DNA of 22,170 bases from JBOHBN01 sp050698355 (GTDB taxonomy: Bacteria > Actinomycetota > Actinomycetes > Streptosporangiales > WHST01). The notes under the pieces are model-generated. The model was not told the origin of the DNA. It searched no databases and was given only the letters and a program-made list of their open reading frames with translations. The stretch lies in assembly GCA_050698355.1 (NCBI GenBank), contig JBOHBN010000231.1:1-22170 (forward strand). The letters are read 5' to 3'. Position 1 is the stretch's first letter. Each line of letters opens with the position of its first letter. A program made the position numbers and the translations under genes. Positions 5,745 to 12,723 of the stretch are shown one piece after another.

Positions 5745-6677
5745 TGCGGCGAGCGCGCGCAGGTCGACGTCGCTCCACCGGGCGCCGACGGCGGTGACCC
5801 GGACGGTACGGGTGTCGCCCGCGGCGTCACCGCTCGGCCGGCCGATGACGACCTCCAGCCGGTCGTCGGTCAGCTCCTCCACCAGGCCCTCACCCCACTC
5901 GACCACGGTGACCGACTCGTCCAGCGCCGCGTCCAGGTCGAGGTCGTCCACCTCGGCGACACCGCCGAGCCGGTACGCGTCCACGTGCACCAGCGCGGGG
6001 CCCGCGGCGTTCGGTTCGTGCACCCGCGCGATCACGAACGTCGGTGAGGTCACCCGGCCGCGGACGTCGAGATCCGCGGCGAGCCCCTGGACCAAAGTCG
6101 TCTTACCGGCACCGAGGTCGCCGGCGAGCACCACCAGGTCGCCCGCGCCCACCAGCGCGGCGAGGCGCCGGCCGACCGCACGCATGTCGTCGCCGGTCGG
6201 CACGGTGACGTCGACCGGCAGCGGCCGGCGCAGCTCGAGGCTGGTGCCCTGCTCTGCGACGTACACGAACCCGCGGTTGCGCCAGAACCGTACGGTCCCG
6301 GGCAACTCGCTGCGCGCGATCACCCGTACCGCTCGGAACCCGCGGCCGGCCGCGATGTCCTCGGCGTAGGCGACGAGTGCTGAGGCGATGCCGTGCTTGT
6401 GCTGCACCGGCTCCACGGCGACGCGCCGGAGCCACATGTCCTCGCCGTCCGGGTCGAACAGCAGCGCGCCGGCAGGGTCCCCGTCCACCCGGCAGAGCAG
6501 TCCGCCGTGCGCGGCGAGGTGCGCGCGGATCGAGTCGACCGTCTCGGAGAGCGCCTCCGCCGGCGGGTCGAGGCGGGGACGCGCGGAGAACGCCTCATGC
6601 ACGACCCGGTGCACCGCCACGGCATCGCCTGGCACGGCGCCGTCGACGGTGAGCTGCACCGCTACGCCGGCGCTCAA
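5739..6677 (-). CDS. tsaE: Fusion of a GNAT acetyltransferase to the t6A ATPase TsaE
   Basis: A 312-residue two-domain protein, about twice the usual TsaE length. Residues about 5-150 form a GNAT domain: VAVEPVQHKHGIASALV (87-103) is the acetyl-CoA loop region and FWRNRGFVYV (131-140) the C-terminal motif. Residues about 155-312 are TsaE: Walker A GDLGAGKTT (186-194), SPTF (211-214), VDAYRL (232-237) and VEWGE (259-263). TsaE is the P-loop ATPase that resets the TsaB-TsaD complex during t6A synthesis. The start is TTG at 6677, overlapping the upstream stop (TTGA); GTG at 6659 is an alternative, and neither has a good ribosome binding site. The frame is continuous with no stop between domains. 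The acetylation target is unknown. Confidence 0.93.
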   Translation of the reverse strand: MSAGVAVQLTVDGAVPGDAVAVHRVVHEAFSARPRLDPPAEALSETVDSIRAHLAAHGGLLCRVDGDPAGALLFDPDGEDMWLRRVAVEPVQHKHGIASALVAYAEDIAAGRGFRAVRVIARSELPGTVRFWRNRGFVYVAEQGTSLELRRPLPVDVTVPTGDDMRAVGRRLAALVGAGDLVVLAGDLGAGKTTLVQGLAADLDVRGRVTSPTFVIARVHEPNAAGPALVHVDAYRLGGVAEVDDLDLDAALDESVTVVEWGEGLVEELTDDRLEVVIGRPSGDAAGDTRTVRVTAVGARWSDVDLRALAAG

Positions 6678-7114
6678 CCGCCGAAGTGCGTGGTCAGGCC
6701 GGCGAGGCCGGTCGCGTACACGCCGTCAGCGAAGGTGGCGGTCAACTCGGCCTCGTCCGCGGCGTCCGCGTCATAGACCGCCCACCACTCCACGAAGGAA
6801 CGCCCGCTGTTCGTCACCGGCGCCACGCGGATGGTCGAGCGGTACGACCGCACGGGAAACGGGCTACTGACGAACTCGTAGGTGTAGCTGCGCGCGGTGT
6901 CGTCGAAGGCGACGAGCATCTCGCGTACCTCGGTGCCGCCGTCGGCGAGCGTCAGGTGGCGCACCGCGCCGACCTCGGTCGTGCGCTTGTCACCCTCGAG
7001 CTCGCTCACCGCGATGTCGGGGTGCCAGACGGACAGGGCGTCGAACGGGCGAACCGCCTGCCAGACAGCGGTCGCGTCGGCGGGGATCACGGCGCTGGCG
7101 TACGGGACGGGCAT
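6674..7114 (-). CDS. SRPBCC (START/Bet v 1-like) family protein
   Basis: A 146-residue protein. The N-terminus (ASAVIPADATAVWQAVRPFD) and the pattern SVWHPDI ... GAVRHLTLADGGTEVREML match the polyketide cyclase/dehydrase-like SRPBCC group, helix-grip folds that bind hydrophobic ligands. SFVEWWAVYDAD near residue 107 and a long C-terminal helix complete the fold. No catalytic residues can be named, so the function stays open. The ATG at 7114 has a strong ribosome binding site, GGAGGAG, at 7119-7125. Its TGA overlaps the TTG start of the GNAT-TsaE fusion. It is not a standard member of this housekeeping cluster. Confidence 0.85.
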   Translation of the reverse strand: MPVPYASAVIPADATAVWQAVRPFDALSVWHPDIAVSELEGDKRTTEVGAVRHLTLADGGTEVREMLVAFDDTARSYTYEFVSSPFPVRSYRSTIRVAPVTNSGRSFVEWWAVYDADAADEAELTATFADGVYATGLAGLTTHFGG

Positions 7115-7118
7115 GGCT

Positions 7119-7146
7119 CTCCTCCAGGTTTACAGGCGGAATCCTA
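7119..7146 (-). promoter_or_regulatory. Strong ribosome binding site and possible -10 box of the SRPBCC gene
   Basis: GGAGGAG (7119-7125, minus) is 4 nt before the ATG at 7114. TAGGAT (7141-7146) could be a -10 box giving a roughly 20-nt leader. No good -35 box is seen. The 138-bp gap from the upstream hydrolase otherwise holds nothing I can identify. Confidence 0.35.
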
Positions 7147-7252
7147 GGCGGTCGCCCACTCGCGAGCTTCCAGGGCCCGCAGCACGCTTTCCCCAAATGT
7201 TGCAGGTGCCGGTGCAGGGGCTTGCGGGGGTAGTGGGTAAGCGGCGGAGGCG

Positions 7253-8311
7253 CTACGCGGACTTGTCGGAGTCGACGGAGGACATGGCACGGTCGACGAG
7301 CTGGCCGAGCGCCTCGTTGACCAGGCCGGGCTCCTCCAGCATGACCATGTGACCGCGCTGCGGTACGAGCACGTACTCCGCACCGGAAAGGCGGCGCACC
7401 ATCTCCTCGGAGTGCTCTACGGGTGTAAGCCGGTCCTCGTCGCCGCCGAGCACCAGGGTTTCCACCCGGTCGAGCACCTCGAGCGCCTGGCGCTTGTCGT
7501 GGGTGGTGAACGTCGGGTAGAACGCCGCGATCACGTCGATCGGCGTCGCGCCCACCATCCGCTCCTGGAACCCCATCACCGACGGGCTCACGCCCGCCGA
7601 GCCGAACGAGTACCTGCGGACGATGAGGTACGCGACGTCGCTGCCCAGCCGCCGTGCGCCCTCCACGAGCGCGACCTGCTTGCCGAAGGCGCCGACCGCG
7701 GCCGTCGTCGCCCGGTCGAACCGGTGGCCGAGCCCCTTGCGGACGATCGACACGGGGTCGGCCGCCGTGGCGATCAGGCCCACGCCCCGGACCTGCTCGC
7801 CGAACAGCTCCGGGTGCTGCTCGGCCAGCGCCATGATGGTCATGCCGCCCATCGAGTGTCCGACGAGCACGACCGGCCCCTGCGGTACGGCGGCGCGGAG
7901 CACCGCGTGCAGGTCCTTGCCGAGCTGGTCGATGGTGCAGCGGTCGAGGTCGCTGCGGCCCGAGCGGCCGTGGCTGCGCTGGTCGTAGAACACCAGCCGC
8001 CCGAGGTGCCGCAGGTAGCGCCGCTGGTAGTGCCACGAGTCCGCGGACAGCCCGTACCCGTGGCAGAACAGCAGCGTGACCGGCGCGTCGTCGTCGCCGT
8101 CGATCTCGACGTTGAGCGGCACCCCGTCGTCGGCGAGTACGGTGAGCGACCTGCCGCGCAGCTTGCCGAATGGCTCCCGCGCCTCCGGGTCCGGACCGAT
8201 GCGCAGCCGTCCGACGGCGTACCGGCGAGCGGCGATGCCGGCCGCCGCTCCGGCCGCGACCACCCCGGCGGCCGCACCTGCGATACCAGCCGCCCTGCGC
8301 CCCCCGGTCAA
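7253..8311 (-). CDS. Alpha/beta hydrolase with N-terminal membrane anchor
   Basis: A 352-residue serine hydrolase. An Ala/Gly-rich apolar stretch at about residues 7-28 looks like a signal anchor. The hydrolase core follows: FCHGYGLSADSW (83-94, oxyanion region), FYDQRSHGRSGRSD (108-121), GHSMGG (151-156, nucleophile Ser153), GGDEDRLTP with the likely acid Asp, and PQRGHMVML with the catalytic His. An alpha/beta hydrolase next to alr and tsaE is conserved in many actinobacteria, but its substrate is not known to me. The TTG start at 8311 overlaps the alr stop (TTGA) and is supported by GGGAGG at 8317-8322, 5 nt upstream; there is no in-frame ATG near the N-terminus. Confidence 0.92.
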   Translation of the reverse strand: MTGGRRAAGIAGAAAGVVAAGAAAGIAARRYAVGRLRIGPDPEAREPFGKLRGRSLTVLADDGVPLNVEIDGDDDAPVTLLFCHGYGLSADSWHYQRRYLRHLGRLVFYDQRSHGRSGRSDLDRCTIDQLGKDLHAVLRAAVPQGPVVLVGHSMGGMTIMALAEQHPELFGEQVRGVGLIATAADPVSIVRKGLGHRFDRATTAAVGAFGKQVALVEGARRLGSDVAYLIVRRYSFGSAGVSPSVMGFQERMVGATPIDVIAAFYPTFTTHDKRQALEVLDRVETLVLGGDEDRLTPVEHSEEMVRRLSGAEYVLVPQRGHMVMLEEPGLVNEALGQLVDRAMSSVDSDKSA

Positions 8312-9474
8312 TCCACCCTCCCGCGTTGCGTCGCCTGAGCAGCGCCGTCACCGACGTACGTTCGCGGCACCCGCGCGCCGATACGCGTGACGATCTCGTA
8401 CGAGATGCTGCCGACCGTCTCGGCCCAGTCCTGCGCGGTCGGTTCGCCGGGGCGGGCTCCGAACAGCACGGCCTCGTCACCCGCCGCCGCGTCGTCGTCG
8501 CCGAGGTCGACGACGAACTGGTCCATGCATACCGTGCCGGCGACCCGGCGGCGCCGACCGGCGACCACGAGCGGTCCGGCGTTCGACGCCGCGCGGGGTA
8601 CGCCGTCGCCGTACCCGAGCGGCACCAGCGCCAGCGTCGCGTCCCGCTTCGTGACGTACGTGTGGCCGTACGACACCCCGGAACCGGCGGGCACCCGCTT
8701 CACTCCGGCGAGCCTTGCGAGGAACGTCATCGCCGGCCGCAGCCCGTACCGTTCGGGTCCGGCGAGCTGCGGTACCGGCGTGAGCCCGTACGCCGCCAAT
8801 CCCGGACGGACGAGGTCGTAGCGCGCCTCCGGAAGCGTCAGCGTCGCGGCGGAGTTCGCGAGGTGCCTGACCTCCGGGCGGGCACCTGCCGACTCGGCGT
8901 GCCGGCAGGCGTCGGCGAAGGCTTGGAGCTGCGCGGCGATGGACGGGTGGCCCGGCTCGTCCGCGCAGGCCAGGTGCGACCAGAGACCGACGACGCGCAC
9001 CAGTCCTTCCGCCTGGTGCCGGAGCGCGGCATCCAGGAGACCCGGCCAGTCCGCCGGCGTCGCGCCGCCGCGGGAGAGACCGGTGTCCGCCTTGAGGTGC
9101 AGGCGCGCCGTGCGACCCGTCGTCGCGGCCGCGCGCGCGATCTCGTCGACCGCCCACACCGCACCGGCGGAGACGTCGACGTCGGCGGCGACCGCGTCCG
9201 CCCACTGGTCACCCGGCACCCCCAGCCAGGCAAGCACCCGACCCTCGATGCCCGCGGCACGCAGCGCCAGCGCCTCGCCGAGCAACGCCACACCGAGCCA
9301 GGTGGCCCCACCGGCGCGCGCCGCGCGGGCGGCCGGCACCATGCCGTGCCCGTACCCGTCCGCCTTGACGACGGTCATCACCTCGGCGCCGGCCGCGTGC
9401 TCGCGCAGGGCTTCGACGTTCGCGCGTACGGCATCCAGGTCGACCCGGGCCTCGGCGGGCAATGTCACGTCCAC
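8308..9474 (-). CDS. alr: Alanine racemase
   Basis: A PLP-dependent enzyme that converts L-alanine to D-alanine for peptidoglycan. The 388-residue protein has the PLP-binding lysine in VVKADGYGHG (Lys37) and the catalytic tyrosine in SGVSYGHTYVT, with substrate/PLP motifs LKADTGLSRGG and RPGLAAYG. The C-terminal beta domain contains VCMDQFVVDLG. Length is normal. I chose GTG at 9474 because GGGGGAG lies 9 nt upstream; GTG at 9468 is the next candidate, and longer starts would overlap nnr. It follows nnr with a 4-bp gap and overlaps the hydrolase start by 4 bp. D-alanine supply here sits with glmS and glmM, all feeding wall synthesis. Confidence 0.97.
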   Translation of the reverse strand: MDVTLPAEARVDLDAVRANVEALREHAAGAEVMTVVKADGYGHGMVPAARAARAGGATWLGVALLGEALALRAAGIEGRVLAWLGVPGDQWADAVAADVDVSAGAVWAVDEIARAAATTGRTARLHLKADTGLSRGGATPADWPGLLDAALRHQAEGLVRVVGLWSHLACADEPGHPSIAAQLQAFADACRHAESAGARPEVRHLANSAATLTLPEARYDLVRPGLAAYGLTPVPQLAGPERYGLRPAMTFLARLAGVKRVPAGSGVSYGHTYVTKRDATLALVPLGYGDGVPRAASNAGPLVVAGRRRRVAGTVCMDQFVVDLGDDDAAAGDEAVLFGARPGEPTAQDWAETVGSISYEIVTRIGARVPRTYVGDGAAQATQRGRVD

Positions 9475-9478
9475 CGGG

Positions 9479-10933
9479 TCATTCTCCCCCTGACTCGCGC
9501 AGCGAACGCCAGGCCTCCGGCAGCTTGGCGGGCAGGTCGCTCGCGCTGATCGGCGCGCCGTTCGCGGCGAGCCGGGCCGCGACACCGTGCAGGTACGCGC
9601 CCACGCTCGCGGCATCCAGCGGCGCCAGGCCCTGAGCCAGCAGCCCGCCGAGGAACCCGGAGAGCACGTCGCCACTGCCGGCCGTGGCCAGCCATCCCGA
9701 ACCGGTCGGGTTGACGCGCGCCGGCCCCTCTCCTTCGCTGACGACGGTGGTCGAGCCCTTCAACAAGACGGTGGCACGCAGGCGCGCGGCGAGGTCGGAG
9801 GCATGCGCGAGCCGGCGGGACTCGACGTCCGTACGGTCCGCGCCAGCCAGGCGGGCGAGCTCGCCCGCGTGCGGTGTCAGCACGGTGGGAGCCGAGCGCC
9901 GCAAGCCGTCCTCGGCGACGAACTCGGGCAGCACGCTGAGCCCGTCGGCGTCGACGAGCACCGGCACGTCGCTACGCAGCACCTGGGCGAGGCGTTCCTT
10001 GGCGGTCTCGTCGGTGTCGAGGCCGGGCCCGATGACCCACGCCTGCACGCGCCCGGTGTCGTCCGGCATGCCCTCCTGGACGATCACCTCCGGCCAGCGG
10101 GCACGGACGAGGTCCGCGACCCGGGTCGGGCCGGAATACCGCACCATGCCGGCGCCCGACCGCACCGCCGCGCCGACGGCGAGCAGCGCCGCACCCGGGT
10201 ACCGCTCGCTCCCCGCAGCGACGCCGACGACGCCGCGCCGGTACTTGTCCGTCTCGCGGCCGGGCACCGGCAGCAGTGCCGCCACATCCGCCGCCTGGGG
10301 TGCCTCGACGTCCGGTGCGGGCAGGTCGGCACCGAGACCGATGTCGACCAGCTGGACCGCGCCGGCCAGCCCCGCGCCCGGGTCGACGAGCAGACCGGGT
10401 TTCCAGGTACCGAAGGTGACGGTCACATCGGCGCGCACCGCCGTACCGGCGACTTCCCCTGTGGAGGCGTCGACGCCGCTCGGCACGTCGACCGCGACGA
10501 CGGCCGCACCGGCCACCGCCGTACGCGCGGCCAGCGTGGCCGCGGGCTCGCGCAGCCCTCCGCTGCCGCCGATCCCGACCAGGCCGTCCACGACCAGATC
10601 GGCATCGTCGATGACCGAGGGGTCGTCCACGACCGAACCGCCGGCTGCCCGCAGCGCCGCGAGCCCGCCGGGGTGGATACGCGAGCCGGCACGCAGCGCA
10701 CGCACTCCCGCACCGCGGCGGGCAAGCCGCGCCCCGGCGTACAGCGCGTCACCGCCGTTGTCGCCGCTGCCGACGAGGAGCACGACGCGCCGTCCGTACG
10801 GGCTGCCGAGCACCGCAGCGCAGCAACGAGAGAGGCCCGCGGCCGCGCGCTGCATCAGCGCGCCCTCGGGCAGCCTCGCCATCAGAGCCTGCTCGGCGGC
10901 GCGCACCTTGTCGACACCGTGTGCGGACCGCAT
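9479..10933 (-). CDS. nnr: Bifunctional NAD(P)HX epimerase / ADP-dependent NAD(P)HX dehydratase
   Basis: A 484-residue metabolite-repair enzyme that restores NAD(P)H from its hydrated form. The N-terminal epimerase (YjeF_N, about 1-210) has GSGDNGGDALYAG (55-67) and VDVPSGVD (148-155). The C-terminal carbohydrate-kinase-like dehydratase (about 220-484) has TPHAGELARL (353-362), VLLKGSTTVV (389-398) and GSGDVLSGFLGGLLAQG (419-435). Both halves appear complete. In bacteria the two are usually fused, as here. The ATG at 10933 is followed by MRSAHGVDKVRAAEQ, a normal family start. The gene is separated from acpS by 88 bp that contain a 68-bp inverted-repeat element, and ends 4 bp before alr. Confidence 0.97.
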   Translation of the reverse strand: MRSAHGVDKVRAAEQALMARLPEGALMQRAAAGLSRCCAAVLGSPYGRRVVLLVGSGDNGGDALYAGARLARRGAGVRALRAGSRIHPGGLAALRAAGGSVVDDPSVIDDADLVVDGLVGIGGSGGLREPAATLAARTAVAGAAVVAVDVPSGVDASTGEVAGTAVRADVTVTFGTWKPGLLVDPGAGLAGAVQLVDIGLGADLPAPDVEAPQAADVAALLPVPGRETDKYRRGVVGVAAGSERYPGAALLAVGAAVRSGAGMVRYSGPTRVADLVRARWPEVIVQEGMPDDTGRVQAWVIGPGLDTDETAKERLAQVLRSDVPVLVDADGLSVLPEFVAEDGLRRSAPTVLTPHAGELARLAGADRTDVESRRLAHASDLAARLRATVLLKGSTTVVSEGEGPARVNPTGSGWLATAGSGDVLSGFLGGLLAQGLAPLDAASVGAYLHGVAARLAANGAPISASDLPAKLPEAWRSLRESGGE

Positions 10934-10958
10934 GCCGTCAACCTATCGCCGAGCCAAT

Positions 10959-11026
10959 CAAGATCCGCGTTCTATGGGCAGGAAGTGCCCGATCGGGCAG
11001 TTTCGCCACCCGAAAAACGGATCATG
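10959..11026. repeat. 68-bp inverted-repeat element, copy A (nnr-acpS gap)
   Basis: The ends are CAAGATCCG (10959-10967) and CGGATCATG (11018-11026), inverted with 8 of 9 matches. Inside are a perfect 14-bp palindrome TGCCCGATCGGGCA (10986-10999) and an alternative hairpin GGGCA-GGAAG-TGCCC (10976-10990). The right end covers the acpS stop codon. Copy B at 16627-16694 has the same length and ends but a different core. It may be a transcription terminator family or a small dispersed repeat. Confidence 0.6.
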
Positions 11027-11372
11027 CTTCGGCGACCACCATGGCCACGGCCATCCCGCCGTCGTGGCTCAACGACAGGTGCCAGCTGCGGACGCCGAGC
11101 CGCTCGGCGCGGGCGAGGACCGTGCGGTCGACGGCGAGCCACGGCCTCCCCTCGCCGTCGGTTTCCACCTCGCAGTCATGCCATTCCAGCCCGTCGGGCG
11201 CACCGAGTGCCTTGGCGACCGCCTCCTTGGCGGCGAACCGGGCGGCGAGCGAGGCGATAGGCAGGCGCCGTTCGGCCGGGGTGAACACCCGGCGGGCAAG
11301 GCCCGGCGTACGGTCCAGGGCGGCAGCGAACCGCTCGACCGGTACCACGTCGACGCCGATTCCCACGATCAC
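11022..11372 (-). CDS. acpS: Holo-[acyl-carrier-protein] synthase AcpS
   Basis: A 116-residue Sfp-superfamily phosphopantetheinyl transferase that moves 4'-phosphopantetheine from CoA to acyl carrier protein. MIVGIGVDVVPVERF carries the metal-binding Asp8, and FAAKEAVAKALG carries Glu50 and Lys49; SWHLSLSHDGGMAVA matches the C-terminal substrate region. Length is normal for the type. The GTG at 11372 gives the typical N-terminus; the upstream open frame to 11498 runs into the preceding gene. acpS beside nnr, alr and glmS is the usual actinobacterial order, but here two beta-propeller genes lie between it and glmS. Its TGA lies inside repeat copy A. Confidence 0.96.
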   Translation of the reverse strand: MIVGIGVDVVPVERFAAALDRTPGLARRVFTPAERRLPIASLAARFAAKEAVAKALGAPDGLEWHDCEVETDGEGRPWLAVDRTVLARAERLGVRSWHLSLSHDGGMAVAMVVAEA

Positions 11373-11403
11373 GGCGCCCAGCTTGGCAGACACCCGCCGC
11401 ACC

Positions 11404-12711
11404 TCAGCCGTAGACCTCGAGGGTGCGGTAGTCGTCGTAACTCGACGCCCTGTCGTACGCGGCGACGATCCGCCTCCCCGTCCAGGTGAGCGACTCATCG
11501 GCCGGGAAGTCCTCCTTGACCGGTTCCAGCCGGGACGCGACCCTCATCTCGCCGCCCTGTACGCCGAAGGCGACCAGGGCATCCGCGTAGTCGTCGTCGA
11601 GCAGCGGCGAGCCGATCGCGTACACCTCCTTGCCGGGTCTCTGGTGGAGGACGGTGAAGTCGACGTCGCCGACCTGTTCGCTCCACAACCGGTCACCCGT
11701 GGTGATGTCGTAGGCCGCGATACCGGAACCACCCAGCACCATGGTTTGGCCAACAAACGCGACGTTGTCCGGCTCGGGGTCGAGCGGGCTGCCGTCGAGC
11801 TCGGCCTTGACCCGCATCCGTTCCCTACCCGTCCGCGGGTCGTAGCCCACGACGGTCGTCGGCTTGTCGATGTCGGCGTCGTCGATGGTCACCACGGGCG
11901 GGGATGCGGAGAGGAGGCTGACGCTGTCGCCGGAGCCGGCCCGAATCGCCTTCCGCCATTTGCGGTTGCCGCTCTCAGCGTCGTACGCGGTGGCTACCAT
12001 CTCTTCGTCACTCTCGCAGGAGCTCAGCGCGAGCACGAGGCTGTCCCTCGCCACCACCTTGTCGACCGCGCAGTCGTCGCGGCCGACCGTCGCCCGCCAC
12101 CGCTGCTCATCGGGGTGGGCCGGGTCGAGGCTGACGATGTCGTGATTCGTCGCCACCACGATGCCGTTACCGGCGAGCCACAGCGGGCCGGCGGTCGGGT
12201 CCACTTCGATGTCGAGGTCGGCGCGTTGTACGACTTCACCGGTCGCGGTCTCGACAGCGAACAGCCTCGTGCAGTGGTAGCCGTTCGTGGCGAGCGTATA
12301 GCCGATGCCGTTGCTGGTCGTCGTGCTCATAGCGCAGCCCAAGCCCTTCGGCGGCTCGACCCGCCACCGCTGCTTCCCGGTGGACAGGTCGTACGCGCGT
12401 AGCCCGGACGCGTCCCCGCGGACCACGAGGTTGCGGCCGAACCAGACGCCCCCGGCGACCGCCTCCTTCGTGGAAGCGCCGATGTCAAGGTCCGCCGTCC
12501 ACGCCAGCTTCTTCGCCGGGGCGTCCCCGGTATCGATGCTCTCCCTCGTGGTCGCCTCGAAGAGCGCCCACGAGACGCCGACGACCACGGCGAGCAGCAC
12601 GATCGGCGCCACGACGGCGACGACGATCGGCCACCGCCGCGGTCGCCGGGCAGGTGGGAGCGGCGGCGGCGGCGGCAGCGGCCCACGCGCGTACGGTCCT
12701 GGACCGCTCAC
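11404..12711 (-). CDS. Membrane-anchored PQQ-type beta-propeller protein (paralogue 2)
   Basis: A 435-residue protein with a short proline-rich cytoplasmic tail (PLPPPPPLPPARRPRR), one transmembrane helix at about 28-50, and an extracellular domain of about 380 residues. The ectodomain shows repeated beta-propeller blades of the PQQ type (GLRAYDLSTGKQRW, then TAYDAESGNRKWRK, then IAAYDITTGDRLWSEQ). Such domains act in protein or ligand binding; I cannot assign a substrate, and PQQ itself is probably not bound. The GTG at 12711 lies 12 bp after the stop of the upstream paralogue, so they are co-transcribed and look like a tandem duplication. Cysteines near GLGCAMS, GYHCTR, DDCAV and SSCES could form disulfides. 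Confidence 0.85.
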   Translation of the reverse strand: MSGPGPYARGPLPPPPPLPPARRPRRWPIVVAVVAPIVLLAVVVGVSWALFEATTRESIDTGDAPAKKLAWTADLDIGASTKEAVAGGVWFGRNLVVRGDASGLRAYDLSTGKQRWRVEPPKGLGCAMSTTTSNGIGYTLATNGYHCTRLFAVETATGEVVQRADLDIEVDPTAGPLWLAGNGIVVATNHDIVSLDPAHPDEQRWRATVGRDDCAVDKVVARDSLVLALSSCESDEEMVATAYDAESGNRKWRKAIRAGSGDSVSLLSASPPVVTIDDADIDKPTTVVGYDPRTGRERMRVKAELDGSPLDPEPDNVAFVGQTMVLGGSGIAAYDITTGDRLWSEQVGDVDFTVLHQRPGKEVYAIGSPLLDDDYADALVAFGVQGGEMRVASRLEPVKEDFPADESLTWTGRRIVAAYDRASSYDDYRTLEVYG

Positions 12712-12723
12712 CGGCGCAGGACC

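Noticed and set aside
7144..7252. Possible small gene ending in VLRALEAREWATA upstream of the SRPBCC gene
   Set aside because: The frame overlaps the end of the hydrolase in another frame, has no ribosome binding site and only about 20 residues look protein-like.
9587..11489. Very long plus-strand open frames (557 and 601 codons) opposite nnr and acpS
   Set aside because: Both lie opposite complete conserved genes; their composition (Arg/Ser/Thr/Pro/Ala) is that of shadow frames in high-GC DNA.
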